Source: Diphasiastrum complanatum
Taxonomy: Eukaryota; Streptophyta; Lycopodiopsida; Lycopodiales; Lycopodiaceae
NCBI GenBank assembly: GCA_029204225.1
Contig: MU832118.1
Span: 22,289-86,288 of the forward strand
Direction of reading: 5' to 3'
Length of the DNA: 64,000 nt
Under the pieces are notes generated by a model. That model saw only the letters and a program-made list of their open reading frames with translations. It was not told the origin of the DNA and did no database searches. Numbering within the stretch: position 1 is the stretch's first letter; each line of letters starts with the position of its first letter. Shown here one piece after another: positions 21,523 through 32,110 of this stretch. The position numbers and the translations under genes were made by a program.

Positions 21523-22497
21523 TCATTTTTCTAGTTCTAGCCTCTGGTGCCAATCTGCTATGCTTTCTTCTGGATAGCAGTCGAATTTCTTGTCCTTAAC
21601 TCCAAAGGTAGGTTGCACCCAAGGAGCTTTGAAATCTACCATCAGATGAGTTCTCTCTGGCGGGACTGGTAACTCGGTATCTATGGCTGATGCAAACGGA
21701 TGGAGTAGTTCAGGCCAAGTTGGATCATCCAACCAAAGGCAAGATCCGCACTTCTTGCAGAACCTACGGTTTGCAGAGCTTATCTGCAGCAACGCTATTC
21801 TTGCATTAGAAACAAGACTCACACCATATAACTTAAAAAGCTTGCATGCTATATCTGGGTAAAGAGGTCTCAGCATTGCATAAGGGAACGTGTTCCCTCT
21901 ACCACAACATATTATTGACAAAGCTTGCATGCAATATGCTATACCTTGGTTGTAGAGGAATCTGGATCTTGGATTTTAGCATTGTATACAGAAATGTTTT
22001 CTCCTCCTTTCACAGACAAAGTCTTTGCATCCCCTCCAAGATTTATGGCATAGCCACCACCGCCTTGTGTTTTGCGACAAATGCTACAATAGCAGAGCTG
22101 TTTCAGTCATAACTCCATATCAATCATTGCAAAATCATATACAATGAGTTTCAGAGATTAATCTGTTTTACTAGGGCTATGCAATGAATTCCCTAGAACA
22201 AGACAAAACTAGAAGTCCAATCCAATTCAAGATTCAAAAAGAGTATCTTTCACTTGTCAAAAATTGTATGAACATTATGACAAGAAGGAAAGCATCGAAA
22301 TCCAATTTGAGTGCTAAATTTTTTCAAGCTTTCCCTAATCCATGCTTTCTAAAGTTTCCTTGATACATTCGTCACTTGTATTGTTTCGAATTCACGTGCA
22401 TCATGAGAAAAATTGGATATACCTGATAAGGGTAGGGGTTCTTGGACTCCAGCTCGAAGCTCACAGCCCCGCAGTGACATGAACCTTGGAGCTTCAT
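21523..22497 (-). CDS. GFA/CENP-V-domain (DUF636) zinc protein, three exons
   Basis: The exons on the minus strand are 22423-22497, 21945-22097 and 21523-21783, giving 162 residues. Both introns (325 and 161 bp) have GT donors and AG acceptors and all junctions are phase 0. The protein starts MKLQGSCHCGAVSFELE and carries the zinc ligands of the glutathione-dependent formaldehyde-activating enzyme fold: C7 and C9 (CHC), C27, C29 and C32 (CYCSIC), and C85, C88 and C91 (CKKCGSC). Exon 2 adds KTQGGGGYAINLGGD. Exon 3 adds WLDDPTWPELLHPFASAID, the usual C-terminal signature of the plant and fungal members. The length is normal and there are no breaks, so it looks functional. Bacterial GFA proteins were proposed to join glutathione and formaldehyde; the substrate of the plant members is not established. 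The product is probably cytosolic, as there is no targeting signal. Confidence 0.92.
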
Positions 22498-22925
22498 TAT
22501 TCCAAACCTCACTGCTCCCAAGAAGAACGAAGAAAACGAAAGACTCTAAAAGTTTCTCTCAATTTTTTTGCGCTGCGCTCGCATGAAAAACAAAGGAAGA
22601 AGAACGACACTATTGAAGATCAGACATAGAACTTGATTCAAATGAAAGTCAAGTCAATAAACCCAGCTCTATATTCATGGCCTCATGATCAACCTATCTA
22701 CAAAAAGCTTGCTCTCACTTGACACGACAACAAAAAGGCAAAACTTCAAAGCAGTTACGCACAAGCTTTGGCATGCAGACAGTCAATGGGATGCATCCTT
22801 TCTATGGATCAGTTGCATACCACTTATTGCTTAAAGAAAAGTGTGCATGCAAGTCACTTTTTTTCCATTCAACAAATGCCATCTGTTATTTTCCATGCAT
22901 GCAAGGTCTAAACTTAAAAAGTTGA
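22498..22925. other. Upstream region of the GFA-like gene
   Basis: This should hold the 5' untranslated region and promoter of the minus-strand gene. No clear TATA box was seen. A purine-rich leader (on the plus strand, pyrimidine-rich stretches near 22540-22570) lies just upstream of the start codon. Confidence 0.4.
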
Positions 22926-23027
22926 GGCCACCATCACGGTTTGTCCTTTAACATTGACTTTCTTCCAAACTCCATTGACCAACTTCAATTGATCAACACA
23001 TAGTATTGCCTTTGCAAGGCATGGCCA
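22926..23027 (-). repeat. Right arm of inverted repeat around the GFA-like gene
   Basis: Inverted counterpart of 20527-20620. It contains TCCTTTAACATTGACTT, AAACTCCATTGACCAA, AACACATAG and ATTGCCTTTGCAAG. No matching target duplication was found outside the arms. Confidence 0.75.
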
Positions 23028-23275
23028 GTAGCATCAAAATTATAATTAATTTCTAGCAACATACAAGATTTTGATGACACAGTTCTCTTAGCTACCAATA
23101 TGACAATAATTTCCACAATACGATAAGTTTTGACTTTCCACAAGGTAGCAATGGGGATGCATACAAGACACTTATGTTGATCAAACAACTCTCATAATGT
23201 TCAAAATGTTCTTCGCAATCCATGCTATAAAGAGGTAGTGATTTATTTTCGCTCTAGGAGCTATGTTCCCAATAG

Positions 23276-23728
23276 TGTATTAAAGCAAGAGTCAAGTCAC
23301 CAAGATCTAGTTATCAATCAATCTCCACAGACAACAAGAGAGAAGAGGCTGGGCGCCCAACTCTAAGAGAGAGAGAGAGAGAGAAAACAGCAACAAGAGC
23401 AATAGAGAGCAATGCTTAGCCAAACTGTAAAAATGGAATACACAATGAGCATCTAAGTACTCCACCTGGATGTGGCCAAATTCCACCAAACCCTAAGGTT
23501 AACCACTTACTAAATGTAGGGCACCCCCAAAAGTCAAGATAGGGCCCCTAAACAAAATTAGACCCCTAAGGACCCACGAGTCAGTACATGACCAAAATTG
23601 GGTCCAACTGAACTTAAGACAAACTTAAGATGGCCTAAATAACTAAATACCCATGGTTACACAAATCTCGACCTTTTGGGTCAAAGTAACCTATGGATTA
23701 ACTTTAGCATAGTCATTTATTTCTAACA
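23276..23728 (-). repeat. 3' LTR of the non-autonomous copia
   Basis: 453 bases, matching 25605-26057. It contains a (GA)n stretch at about 23367-23385 that differs between the two LTRs. Confidence 0.9.
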
Positions 23729-23736
23729 CCCTCCTT
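23729..23736 (-). promoter_or_regulatory. Polypurine tract of the non-autonomous copia
   Basis: AAGGAGGG on the minus strand directly precedes the 3' LTR. Confidence 0.7.
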
Positions 23737-23765
23737 AAATGACAATGCAAAAACTGAAATCTTCA

Positions 23766-24284
23766 CTATGTAACAAAATCAACACGTGGTATCAAATTTA
23801 AAGCTTTGCATAAACCTTCAAATCTGACTCTAGGCAACACCTTAGTGAAGAGGTCCGCAATATTATCCTCCTTAGGACAATATTCAAGTAAAATGTCGCC
23901 ATCATGAAGTCTCTCCCGAACAAAGTGATAATGAATCTCGATGTGCTTCGTCCTCGCATGAAAAACAGAATTTCGTGCAATGGCAATAACACTTTGACTA
24001 TCACTCAAGATAAGAGTGGTTGAGGGCTCGCCAAACTTCATGTCAACAAGTAGTCTTCTCAGCCATAAACACTCTGTTGTGGCTGAAAATATCGCTCTAT
24101 ATTCTGCATCACTAGAAGAAGTAGCAACAGTGGACTGCTTTTTACTTGACCACGAAATTGCAAAATTTCCATAGAAAAAGCAATGTCCACTTGTAGAGCG
24201 TCTAGTGTCTTGATCTCCACCCCAATCCGAGTCACTAAAACCAACCAAACATGCATCATCACAAGTAGGAAAAACCAGTCCATG
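23766..24284 (-). pseudogene. Copia RNase H domain, retained after deletion
   Basis: The minus-strand frame reads LVGFSDSDWGGDQDTRRS, SSKKQSTVATSSSDAEYRA, LILSDSQSVIAIA and HARTKHIEIHYHFVRERL. These carry the RNase H acidic residues and the conserved C-terminal copia signature ending near NIADLFTKVLPR. The 5' side joins gag sequence at about 24285, where RT, integrase and protease should be. The domain itself is uninterrupted. Confidence 0.88.
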
Positions 24285-25276
24285 ACTTCTTGTTCCTTGA
24301 AGATATCACCACTAGCTTCAAGCTCTTGCTCCAAAGTAGCAAGTGAAGCACTAGTATCAATTCCTTTACTCTCCTCTTTCGCAAGTTTCTTCTTACAATC
24401 CTTGATGAAGTGCCCATACCTTTTGCAATAATGGCACTTCCCTTTCTTCTTTTGAGTGTTGACATTTTGACCTCCAACGGGCTTTTGCTCATCCTTGGAA
24501 GGAGGATTCCCCTTTCCTTTTGACTTGCCTTTGCCCTTGCCTTTCATGAAGAAAGCTTGATCTTGTTGAGTGTCACCCGCAAAGTTTTGCCTCGTTTGCT
24601 CCTCTTGAAGAAGCAGCCCAACAAGTTCATCAAAGGAGAGTTGTTGTCCCCTAAGAGAGATACTCAAAGATGAAACATATGGAAGATAAGATGAAGGTAA
24701 TGAGTTGAGAGTAATGGAAACAAATTGAGCATCCTCAATTATCTCATCAATATTGAGAAGCTCCTCACAAAGATCCTTGACCTTCGTCAAGTGATTGGTC
24801 ACTTGATCCCCTTCTTGCATCTTCAACAAAGAAAGCTAATTTCTAAGATACACCACTCTTGCTGGATTTTGGACTCTATACATAGTATAAAGTGTATCCC
24901 ACGCACTTTTAGATGTCTGACAAGACCTAATATGAGGTAAGATAGATCTTTTCACAACAAGAGCAACCATAGAATGTGCTTGTGCATCCCTTCTATCCCA
25001 CTTCTTTTGTTCTTCCGAAGATGTAGAAGATGATGTTGATGATGATGATCCACGAGGTGTAGGAGGTGCCAAAGACGAAGGCCTTTCCTCATCACCATTG
25101 ACCAAATCCCACAGCCCTTTCGCTATGAGAAGATTCTTCATCATGTAACTCCACGAGTAGTTTGTGCCATCCAACCAATCTTCACTAAAAAAAAAATCGA
25201 TAGCTTCCGATTCTTTAGCCATTACCTCCAACAAAATTTCAACTTGTAGTAGATAGGAAAGAGAGCCTTTCCACAA
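24285..25276 (-). pseudogene. Copia Gag with zinc knuckle, one nonsense codon
   Basis: The first frame (24836-25276) has the Gag start region with WLDGTNYSWSYMMKNLL, GLWDLVNGDEE and SAWDTLYTMYRVQNPAR. An in-frame TAG at about 24830 separates it from the second part (to about 24285), which has KVKDLCEELLNIDEI, FDELVGLLLQEEQ and the CCHC knuckle CHYCKRYGHFIKDC. The reading then runs into the deletion junction and out of frame of RNase H. The length up to the knuckle is normal for copia Gag. Confidence 0.88.
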
Positions 25277-25593
25277 CCAAATCTACTCAAAAATTTGCAG
25301 CAAACAAAGAGCTGAAAGTAGGAGCACAAGATGTCTTTCAATCTGCAACCAAAGTGCCCAAAAGATAATGGATAGATGGTTGTCTTTCTGCACAAAAGAT
25401 TCTGATTTTTGGGTGCCAAAAATTGCTCCTCCAAGATCTCTGATGGCCGCCCTCCTTCAACCTGAAAAGAGACAAAAAAGCGATCCAAACTCCACTTGAA
25501 AAGATCAGCAAGATACTGAAATTTCACAAGAAAAAGCAGAGAAGCTCCTCTTTTGGTAGGGCGCCAACAAACAAGCTTGCTGCAAATCCGGTA

Positions 25594-25604
25594 GCTCTGA
25601 TACA
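25594..25604 (-). promoter_or_regulatory. Primer-binding site of the non-autonomous copia
   Basis: TGTATCAGAGC on the minus strand directly follows the 5' LTR. It is one base shorter than the canonical TGGTATCAGAGC. Confidence 0.8.
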
Positions 25605-26057
25605 TGTAGGAAAGCAAGAGTCAAGTCACCAAGATCTAGTTATCAATCAATCTCCACAGACAACAAGAGAGAAGAGGCTGGGCGCCCAACTCTAAGAGAG
25701 AGAGAGAAAAAGAAAACAGCAACAAGAGCAATAGACAGCAATGCTTAGCCAAACTGTAAAAATGGAATACACAATGAGCATCTAAGTACTCCACCTGGAT
25801 GTGGCCAAATGCCACCAAACCCTAAGGTTAACCACTTACTAAATGTAGGGCACCCCCAAAAGTCAAGATAGGGCCCCTAAACAAAATTAGACCCCTAAGG
25901 ACCCACGAGTCAGTACATGACCAAAATTGGGTCCAACTGAACTTAAGACAAACTTAAGATGGCCTACATAACTAAATACCCATGGTTACACAAATCGGGA
26001 CCTTTTGGGTCAAAGTAACCTCTGGATTAACTCTAGCATAGTCATTTATTTCTAACA
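25605..26057 (-). repeat. 5' LTR of the non-autonomous copia
   Basis: 453 bases on the minus strand, beginning TGTTAGAAATAAATG and ending CTTTCCTACA. Confidence 0.9.
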
Positions 26058-27379
26058 AGTAGCACACACATCAAACAATGACAAAGACGTGAATCATGAT
26101 TTACTGATACAACACCTAGAGACACAATCAAACCTGCTAGTTTAGGCCTCCAAACAAATCATAATGAATTACTAACGCTGATACAACAGCAGATTGGAAG
26201 CAGCCTATCAAGCACAAGCAAATTAAAGAAAAAAAAATCTCAAACAGAATTTAAGGACCTCCTTGTTCACATGTCCCTAGATCCATTGCTCACGGAAAAA
26301 AGAAATTCATAAGCTCTGCTCATGGGCTCTGATGAGCAAAACTCTGGACAAAAGAAATTTACCCTGAGTGGCGGGGGCAAAAGAACTCACTCATCGGTCA
26401 TTGTATGAGTACCCTATCTCACTCACAACCATTTCAAATTCTCAGAAATCTGAGAGTTGAATCCATTGAAGATTATTGCCACCATTCCTGACTTTCAAGT
26501 TATATCGTCATCTAGAGATGGCTGAAAGAAACTTTCTAAAAAAATTATCGTAGTAGCTTGGGGCAAATAAATTGTAGATTGGCACCTACTGATCTGTAAT
26601 TGTACCAAAACCTGTTGACCACGACAGAATAGCTATGAGAAAGCAATTGAAACTAACCGATTCATTCATAGTTGGACGGTCCGCTGCCCTTGCTCTCCTC
26701 GATCCCACGGTTGCTCGCTTCTCTTTTGCTCACTTGCGATCCTCTAGAGTACCTGCACTCGCTCGCCCCTCTCTCAATTTGTCGCTATATCGCAATTCCT
26801 CCTCTTTTAAACCCTAATCTGGAAATCTAGGTTTTCGGGCTTTTCAATTTGAGGGGAACTCATACCCTAGTTTGGGGATCTAGGTTTTTGGGCCTTGCTC
26901 TACAATTTTATTTTGTTTTGTCCTCCAAATGGCAATAGGGTAAAGGTGGTCATTCAAGAAGGGCCATTTGGCCAACTAAGGACTTAGTGAGGATGCGATA
27001 AACAAGGTATCTAAGCTTCCTTATTGGGAGAGAGCGGGCAATACAAGCTTTTGCACTAGCTAGAAGGGGAGTGATAAAGGAGTGATAAAGCAACCACTAG
27101 ACAAGGGGAAATATGGACAAGTTGATGAAGGGTGATGAGGCCTTTAGAGGCCAAGGAGAAGAAGAGGGGAGGAGATGAGGTCTAGATGGGCTCATTAGAG
27201 GGCAAGACAAAGGTGTCAGACCATGACGAGAGGGAGCGAAAGTTGGGGAAAATGAAGTCGAAATTCTTGAAAAAGAAGGGTTCTTTAACGCAAAAACGAC
27301 AACCAAAGAAGAGAAGCTTGGAACAGTAGTGGGGACTGAAGTGACGAAGGAACAAAGGAAGTGCCAAGGCTAAGAGGGA
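26058..27379. other. Unassigned sequence
   Basis: No recognised gene. A 60-residue plus-strand frame at 26635-26817 and G/A-rich plus-strand sequence at 26940-27380 show no motif. The latter may be the decayed 3' part of the minus-strand LINE that follows. Confidence 0.5.
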
Positions 27380-27905
27380 GAGGTGACAAAGCACCAAGAA
27401 TCTGTACTTGAGGGAGGAATCAGGTAAAACCCTTCCATCATGGCAGCTGTACAGATGGACCAAGGCAAGAGAGGCCATTTGCCAGCCCAAAGGAATTGAT
27501 GGAGGATCTTAGAAAGGAAGTCGTGGAAAGAGCGAGTGGCGACAAAGATGGAGGAGAAGTAAACCGGGTAGGCTAAGAGGATGTGTCTAACCACCAATAC
27601 AAGGACATAAAATGAGAATTCCAAGAAGCCAGCTTGTCAGCAAAGTATTGAAGGAACCAATTAGAACATTGGGAGGAGGTCAAATGGATGCCAAAGGGGG
27701 TTCCGAAAAGACGGATTACCATATCTTGAGAGACAACCCGAATATCCAAGGAAGATACCCAAGAGGGGGTGTAGGTAGCCAGAACGTGGAGCTTCAATTT
27801 TTCTTTGTTCAATAAATAAGAAGAGCAATAGCAGAACTCAGTAAAAAGGGAAAGGAGGTGACGAACTTAGGTTTTATAGAGAAGAGACAAAACTTTAATG
27901 TCATC
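27380..27905 (-). pseudogene. LINE (non-LTR) reverse transcriptase C-terminal remnant
   Basis: Read across frames on the minus strand, this gives QQFFVDDIKVLS at about 27870-27905 (an FxDD catalytic motif). Next comes WFLQYFADKLASWNSHFMS, as in the plant LINE stretch normally reading L..KL..WK...LS. AYPVYFSSIFVA, LSKILHQFLWAGKWPLLPW and EGFYLIPP follow, matching the thumb/connection region (IPVY..S.F, FLWGG). It is broken by stops and shifts. Its 5' end abuts copia sequence at about 27930, as in a 5'-truncated LINE insertion. Confidence 0.65.
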
Positions 27906-27929
27906 CACAAAAAATTGTTGGGATAGAAG

Positions 27930-28600
27930 CCCTAGTGCACAATGAACAAATCAGCCTACGATATGGTATTTTGGCCATTCGTTCCTCTTCCTCGAGAGTC
28001 TGCAGACAACCTGCCTTGCTCAATATTGTTCCAGGTATCATGGGAGTATGCACACCTTTTCATTAGAGAATGTTGAAGTCTTCAATGATCTTTTGAGTGT
28101 ACTTTTGTTGGTGAAAATACAACTTACCACCTTCAAAGTCTCTCACGATTTGCAAGCCTAGATAGATTTTAGCTTCTCCTAGGTCAGCGATCTCAAATAT
28201 TTCAGAAAAGTCTCTTTTGACATCTGAAATTAACTTATCTCTTCTTGAGAAGATAAGTGTGTCATCAACATTGACAGCTAGAATGGTTATTTCATTTTGG
28301 ACATGCTTGATATAGACATTTGACTCAGCAAATAGAGGTTTGAAGCCTAAGGAACGTAGTGTTTCTTCCTTCTTTCTATACCATTGTCTGGCTGCTTGTT
28401 TCAGACCATAAATGCCTTTATTCATGTGACATCCGTATTCTAGATATTCTTGGTTTACAAAACCAAGTGGTTGGTACATGAATAAGTCTTCTTCCAATTC
28501 TGCGTGCAAGAAAGCAGTCTTCTCATTCACAATATGGATTTTTAAATCATGAGCCACTGCATACGTGAATAACAAGCAAAAAAGGATGATCCAATTTGTC
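27930..28600 (-). pseudogene. Copia reverse transcriptase fragment
   Basis: The open frame 28063-28575 encodes 170 residues of copia RT: HIVNEKTAFLHAELEEDLFM, GIYGLKQAARQWY, and VNVDDTLIF at the catalytic site, where YVDD is usual. DLGEAKIYLGLQI and KYTQKIIEDF follow. Beyond a frameshift the reading continues with RMAKIPYRRLICSL to about 27935. Both ends are truncated and integrase is absent. A stop-free RT core suggests moderate age. Confidence 0.85.
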
Positions 28601-29505
28601 TGAGCATTACGGATGGAGGATGTATTTTTGGAGGATGGAGGGCTTTGTCGAAATGAAGAGAGAGGCGTTATCTAATAAATGTACTTGTGGCATCTTGAAC
28701 ATGAGACTTTGATTCAAAGTAGTGGTTTCACCTCCGAAGCATTTAGGATCTACATCTTTGATCTAGCATTGGTTACAAAGCTCTTAATATATATATATTT
28801 CCATTTACCTCACATTTGTTGAAAGCATCTACAAAAGTTTACTTCTGACTGTCGCACAGTTGAAGCTGCACTGGTGCGTAGCTGTTAGGCATGTTGTGAC
28901 TATTTAGACTTGTTATCGACTTCTTGAGCTATACATTGATCTGAAACTGCAAACTAGATTATTCTATGAATGATAGTTTACTATTTTTGAGTTCGGCGAA
29001 CATTCATCCTATCCAGATCATAGAAAATCTCTATTTTTACCCTCCCAAACTACAAAAACAATGTTTTTGTGTGCCAAAAACCTTCACTAGTTTTATCCTA
29101 GCTTTATCTGTGTCAGATTCTGAGTTTGAGAGTTCGATGAAGGTTATTTCCATAAGAATTTGTCAGAAAAACCTGATTAAAGAGTTTTTTTTTCCCAAAA
29201 ATAGCACTGCTGAACCTTCACCAAGTAAAGCTTCGCCTAGGAAATTTTCACCGGTTCTAATTTTAGGTTCTGATTTTCCAGATCAAGCCCTGTCAAATTT
29301 TGGGTCAATTCTAATACAGTCTGATTTTGATTCTGAGAAATTTTTCATTTTTGAAAAGTATCGATTGGTTGATTTTCGAAATCTTTTTCATGATATAGGA
29401 ATCTGATTCTTGTCAAATGGAAGAGATCTAGTAGATCTGATCTGAGATAGTTTTGATTGAAAATCTAGATCCAATCTCATTTTCTGCTTGATTTAATCTA
29501 TAAAG
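28601..29505. other. Unassigned sequence upstream of a gag-like start
   Basis: A 146-codon plus-strand frame at 28966-29406 has no recognised motif and a Ser/Phe-rich composition, so I do not call it a gene. An AT repeat (tatatatatata) lies at about 28787-28798. It might be leader or LTR sequence for the short gag-like start at 29506. Confidence 0.4.
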
Positions 29506-29637
29506 ATGGCTGCCCTTGGAGGTGTTCCTGAAGAAGTCAATCCAATCATTGTTAGAAGAGCACCCCATTTGGATCTACCCAAATACAATGGCAACAATCT
29601 TTCGTATTCAAAAACTCTTGCAAACCCATGTTCATGA
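29506..29637 (+). pseudogene. Possible Gag N-terminus, truncated
   Basis: An ATG opens MAALGGVPEEVNPIIVRR and APHLDLPKYNGNN, a style common at the start of plant retrotransposon Gag (a Leu-Pro-Lys-Phe/Tyr-Asn-Gly stretch). The frame ends after 43 codons inside the 178-bp direct repeat. The family is undetermined. Confidence 0.35.
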
Positions 29638-29766
29638 CTAGCCAGCTCCAATGACAAGCTGGTTATCTTGCTCATCAGTAAGGTATTTTCCCAACTTATC
29701 TCAATATGGCTATGATGAATATGAGAAATGATGGCCCTCAATATTGTGAGTGTTTCTTTTGACAAC
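29589..29766. repeat. 178-bp direct repeat, copy 1
   Basis: Nearly identical to 30266-30443; I see one difference (GGCAAC versus GGCGAC). The two copies lie 677 bp apart, start to start. The ends are not clean TG..CA LTR ends. Confidence 0.85.
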
Positions 29767-30265
29767 ACGTTATGCATGGGGAAATGTGATCTACGGTTTG
29801 GATAGAACGTGATGATATGCATGTTGGAAGCTTGGATTGTATTATTCTTAGCATGCTAGCTATATCACTAGTACTATTGTATGTGTTATAAGAAACCGTT
29901 TTTCTATTGATAAGCAATCAGTTGATGCTACTCAATTCTCGTGGTGTTATTGATGGTTATTATAATGAAAAGAAAAGTCGAACATGCATGTCACTAATGT
30001 GTTATATGAAGTTACGGGCCTTGTAACTATACACTAAACTAGGCCCAACCTCTTTGAAACACAAGAGTGTTCATGAATCACTTGAATCTTTGAAGACAAA
30101 ATCATTGTTGTCTAGAGCTGAAAATTTTCACAATCTGGTGGCGCATTCAATCAGATACCAGATACACTCCTGTGGGTAGAGAGTCACACTTATGAGTCCA
30201 TCTGCTTATGGATTGTAGCTATCGCTAATTCCAAAAACCAAACTCACTGTTGTCAAACACATTTA

Positions 30266-30443
30266 TGGCGACAATCTTTCGTATTCAAAAACTCTTGCAA
30301 ACCCATGTTCATGACTAGCCAGCTCCAATGACAAGCTGGTTATCTTGCTCATCAGTAAGGTATTTTCCCAACTTATCTCAATATGGCTATGATGAATATG
30401 AGAAATGATGGCCCTCAATATTGTGAGTGTTTCTTTTGACAAC
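30266..30443. repeat. 178-bp direct repeat, copy 2
   Basis: Second copy of 29589-29766. The 499 bp between the copies contains no recognised gene. Confidence 0.85.
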
Positions 30444-30639
30444 TGCCGGTCCCTCGGCACTAGGCTGCCACTGTTGTGAAGGGGCACTGTTGTCGATTCT
30501 TTTATTGCTGGGACATGGGTGCTTCAAGAAAAGTGTGGATAAAATTTGCTTACGTAAAACCTGAGGCTTTATTGGATGATGGCGATCAACAAGAACTTGG
30601 ACTTGCCAGTTTTTCAATAATTCCCATAAGGGTCTGGTG

Positions 30640-32110
30640 GCCATTCCTAATAACCTTGTTCATTGACAATTGGGTAGTTGAGGTAGGCCATCGGAGGATC
30701 CCAAGATAAATCTTGCTGATATAATGGATCCTCATAGATCGGCGCAACTGGTCCCAATGTCATGGACTCTCCCAAATCATAATGTGGATATGACATGCTT
30801 GCTTGACGCTCTTGTCTGTCCAGGTATTCATGGTATGCCATGACCTGACGACTTTCCTCAGCAGTCAATATCATAGATGTAGGACAACGCTTTGTCATTG
30901 TAGGTTCTGGTTCTCATTGTACAATTGTTGGTCCTTGCTGTACAATTGGCCGTTTTGGGCTTGGATTACCTGGATTTGGCCGTCTAAGCAATGTGATGTC
31001 TTGATGTAGCTTTGTGGTGGCCAAATGTTGAGTGGAACATTCCAACTTTGGTTGGATCTTGCTTATGATTGGAGTTGAAATCAGAGGACAATCTCCTACC
31101 TTAGTCTTTTCTTTCTCAATGGACTACTCTCTTGAAGGTGGTACAGATGGATCGTTGCGTTGACTGGTAGTCTGTTTGCCTTCAAGTTGAGTGGTTGATG
31201 TGATACCTCTTTGTAATTCATCCACCAGAAGTTGTTGCAGCATTTGTTTGATGAGGCTTGGTAAAATCTGCTGGATTGCATCTGTTGCCAATTTCTTGAC
31301 TTTTTCTGCTATCCCAAGTTGGATAGATTTTACCCACTCTATCATTTGTGGTGTTGGTGATTCACGTGTGGTTGTGTCAACTTGTCTTAGGATCTTTCTC
31401 TCATTCCTTCCATCCGCATATGCTTCGTAACCAGGTGGCACTAGAAGTTTGCGTTTGTAGTGCAACTTCTCGGTTGGTGGATTTGCATAGTCATATGTAG
31501 GTTGCCGATTCAAGCAGGTAGGAGTCATAATGGCTTTTCTTGGATCTCTTAGTGGACAATCACGACATGGGTGATTGATGCCGCATTATTCACACCAAGT
31601 ATAAAAGGAGGACAAATCATTTCGGTGTGGACATTCTGATCTACGATGTTTACCTCCACATCCGAAACACCGTACCATGTGTAAGATTCCGTCCCTCTCA
31701 ATTGATGCACACCGGTATCAGGTCTCCTTTAATCCCTTCCACGGAATATAGTGGTGAGCCCGTTTGAACTTCCTCTGCCTGGGATGCTCCGCTCACTGAT
31801 ATAACCAGTACTTCCACCGAATCTTGCCTAGCCACTAGAGAAGATTCTGAAAGTCCTGAGACCGATCCCTTTCCTTTGAAGGAGCGATCTGATGGCAAGC
31901 TAGATGGCATAGATGAGGATTTTGTTGATTGATTTCCAATCTCCAGAATTCCCTTATTGGCTTGATTTCATAATCTCGGATTCCAAACTGGACATTGAGG
32001 TTTTGGATGTTGTCCAAAATAATAATGGCACTCGTCCAGTGGTCGGATCTTTTGATTGGCATTTCGTGGTTCTGGGAGGTAATCAGATTGACTGCATATC
32101 TCATCCTTCA
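30640..32110 (-). pseudogene. Gag-like remnant with paired zinc knuckles, locus B
   Basis: The minus strand carries CFGCGGKHRRSECP and, 12 residues later, C-E-stop-CGINHPCRDCP at about 31570-31680. These are two knuckles of C-x2-C-x3-H-x4-C form, the second with a nonsense codon. The same frame continues downstream through an open 134-codon run (31124-31528) with LLVPPGYEAYADGRNERKI and SIQLGIAEKVKKLATDAIQQ, and then an 83-codon run (30647-30898) with AYHEYLDRQERQASMSY. Upstream frames (to 32104) have NLNVQFGIRDYEIKPIREF. It resembles a capsid/Gag or nucleic-acid-binding protein and pairs with locus A at 14590-15140. The element type is not identified. Confidence 0.5.

Larger units (their letters stand above)
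23276..26057 (-). mobile_element. Non-autonomous copia with internal deletion
   Basis: Two 453-bp direct repeats at 23276-23728 and 25605-26057 are LTRs in minus orientation. They start TGTTAGAA and differ at about 11 positions by eye (roughly 2.4 percent). The primer site (TGTATCAGAGC) and a purine tract sit at the proper places. The internal 1876 bp holds only gag and RNase H, with protease, integrase and most of RT deleted. Flanking pentamers AATAG (23271-23275) and AGTAG (26058-26062) look like a target duplication with one change. Mobilisation would have needed proteins from a full-length relative. Confidence 0.9.

Noticed and set aside
20527-23027. Calling the GFA-like gene a Pack-MULE capture
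   Set aside because: No target duplication was found, and the gene is complete with introns. The evidence supports only inverted repeats.
28966-29406. 146-codon plus-strand frame
   Set aside because: No motif, and the composition is consistent with chance in AT-rich DNA next to a retroelement; not called as a gene.
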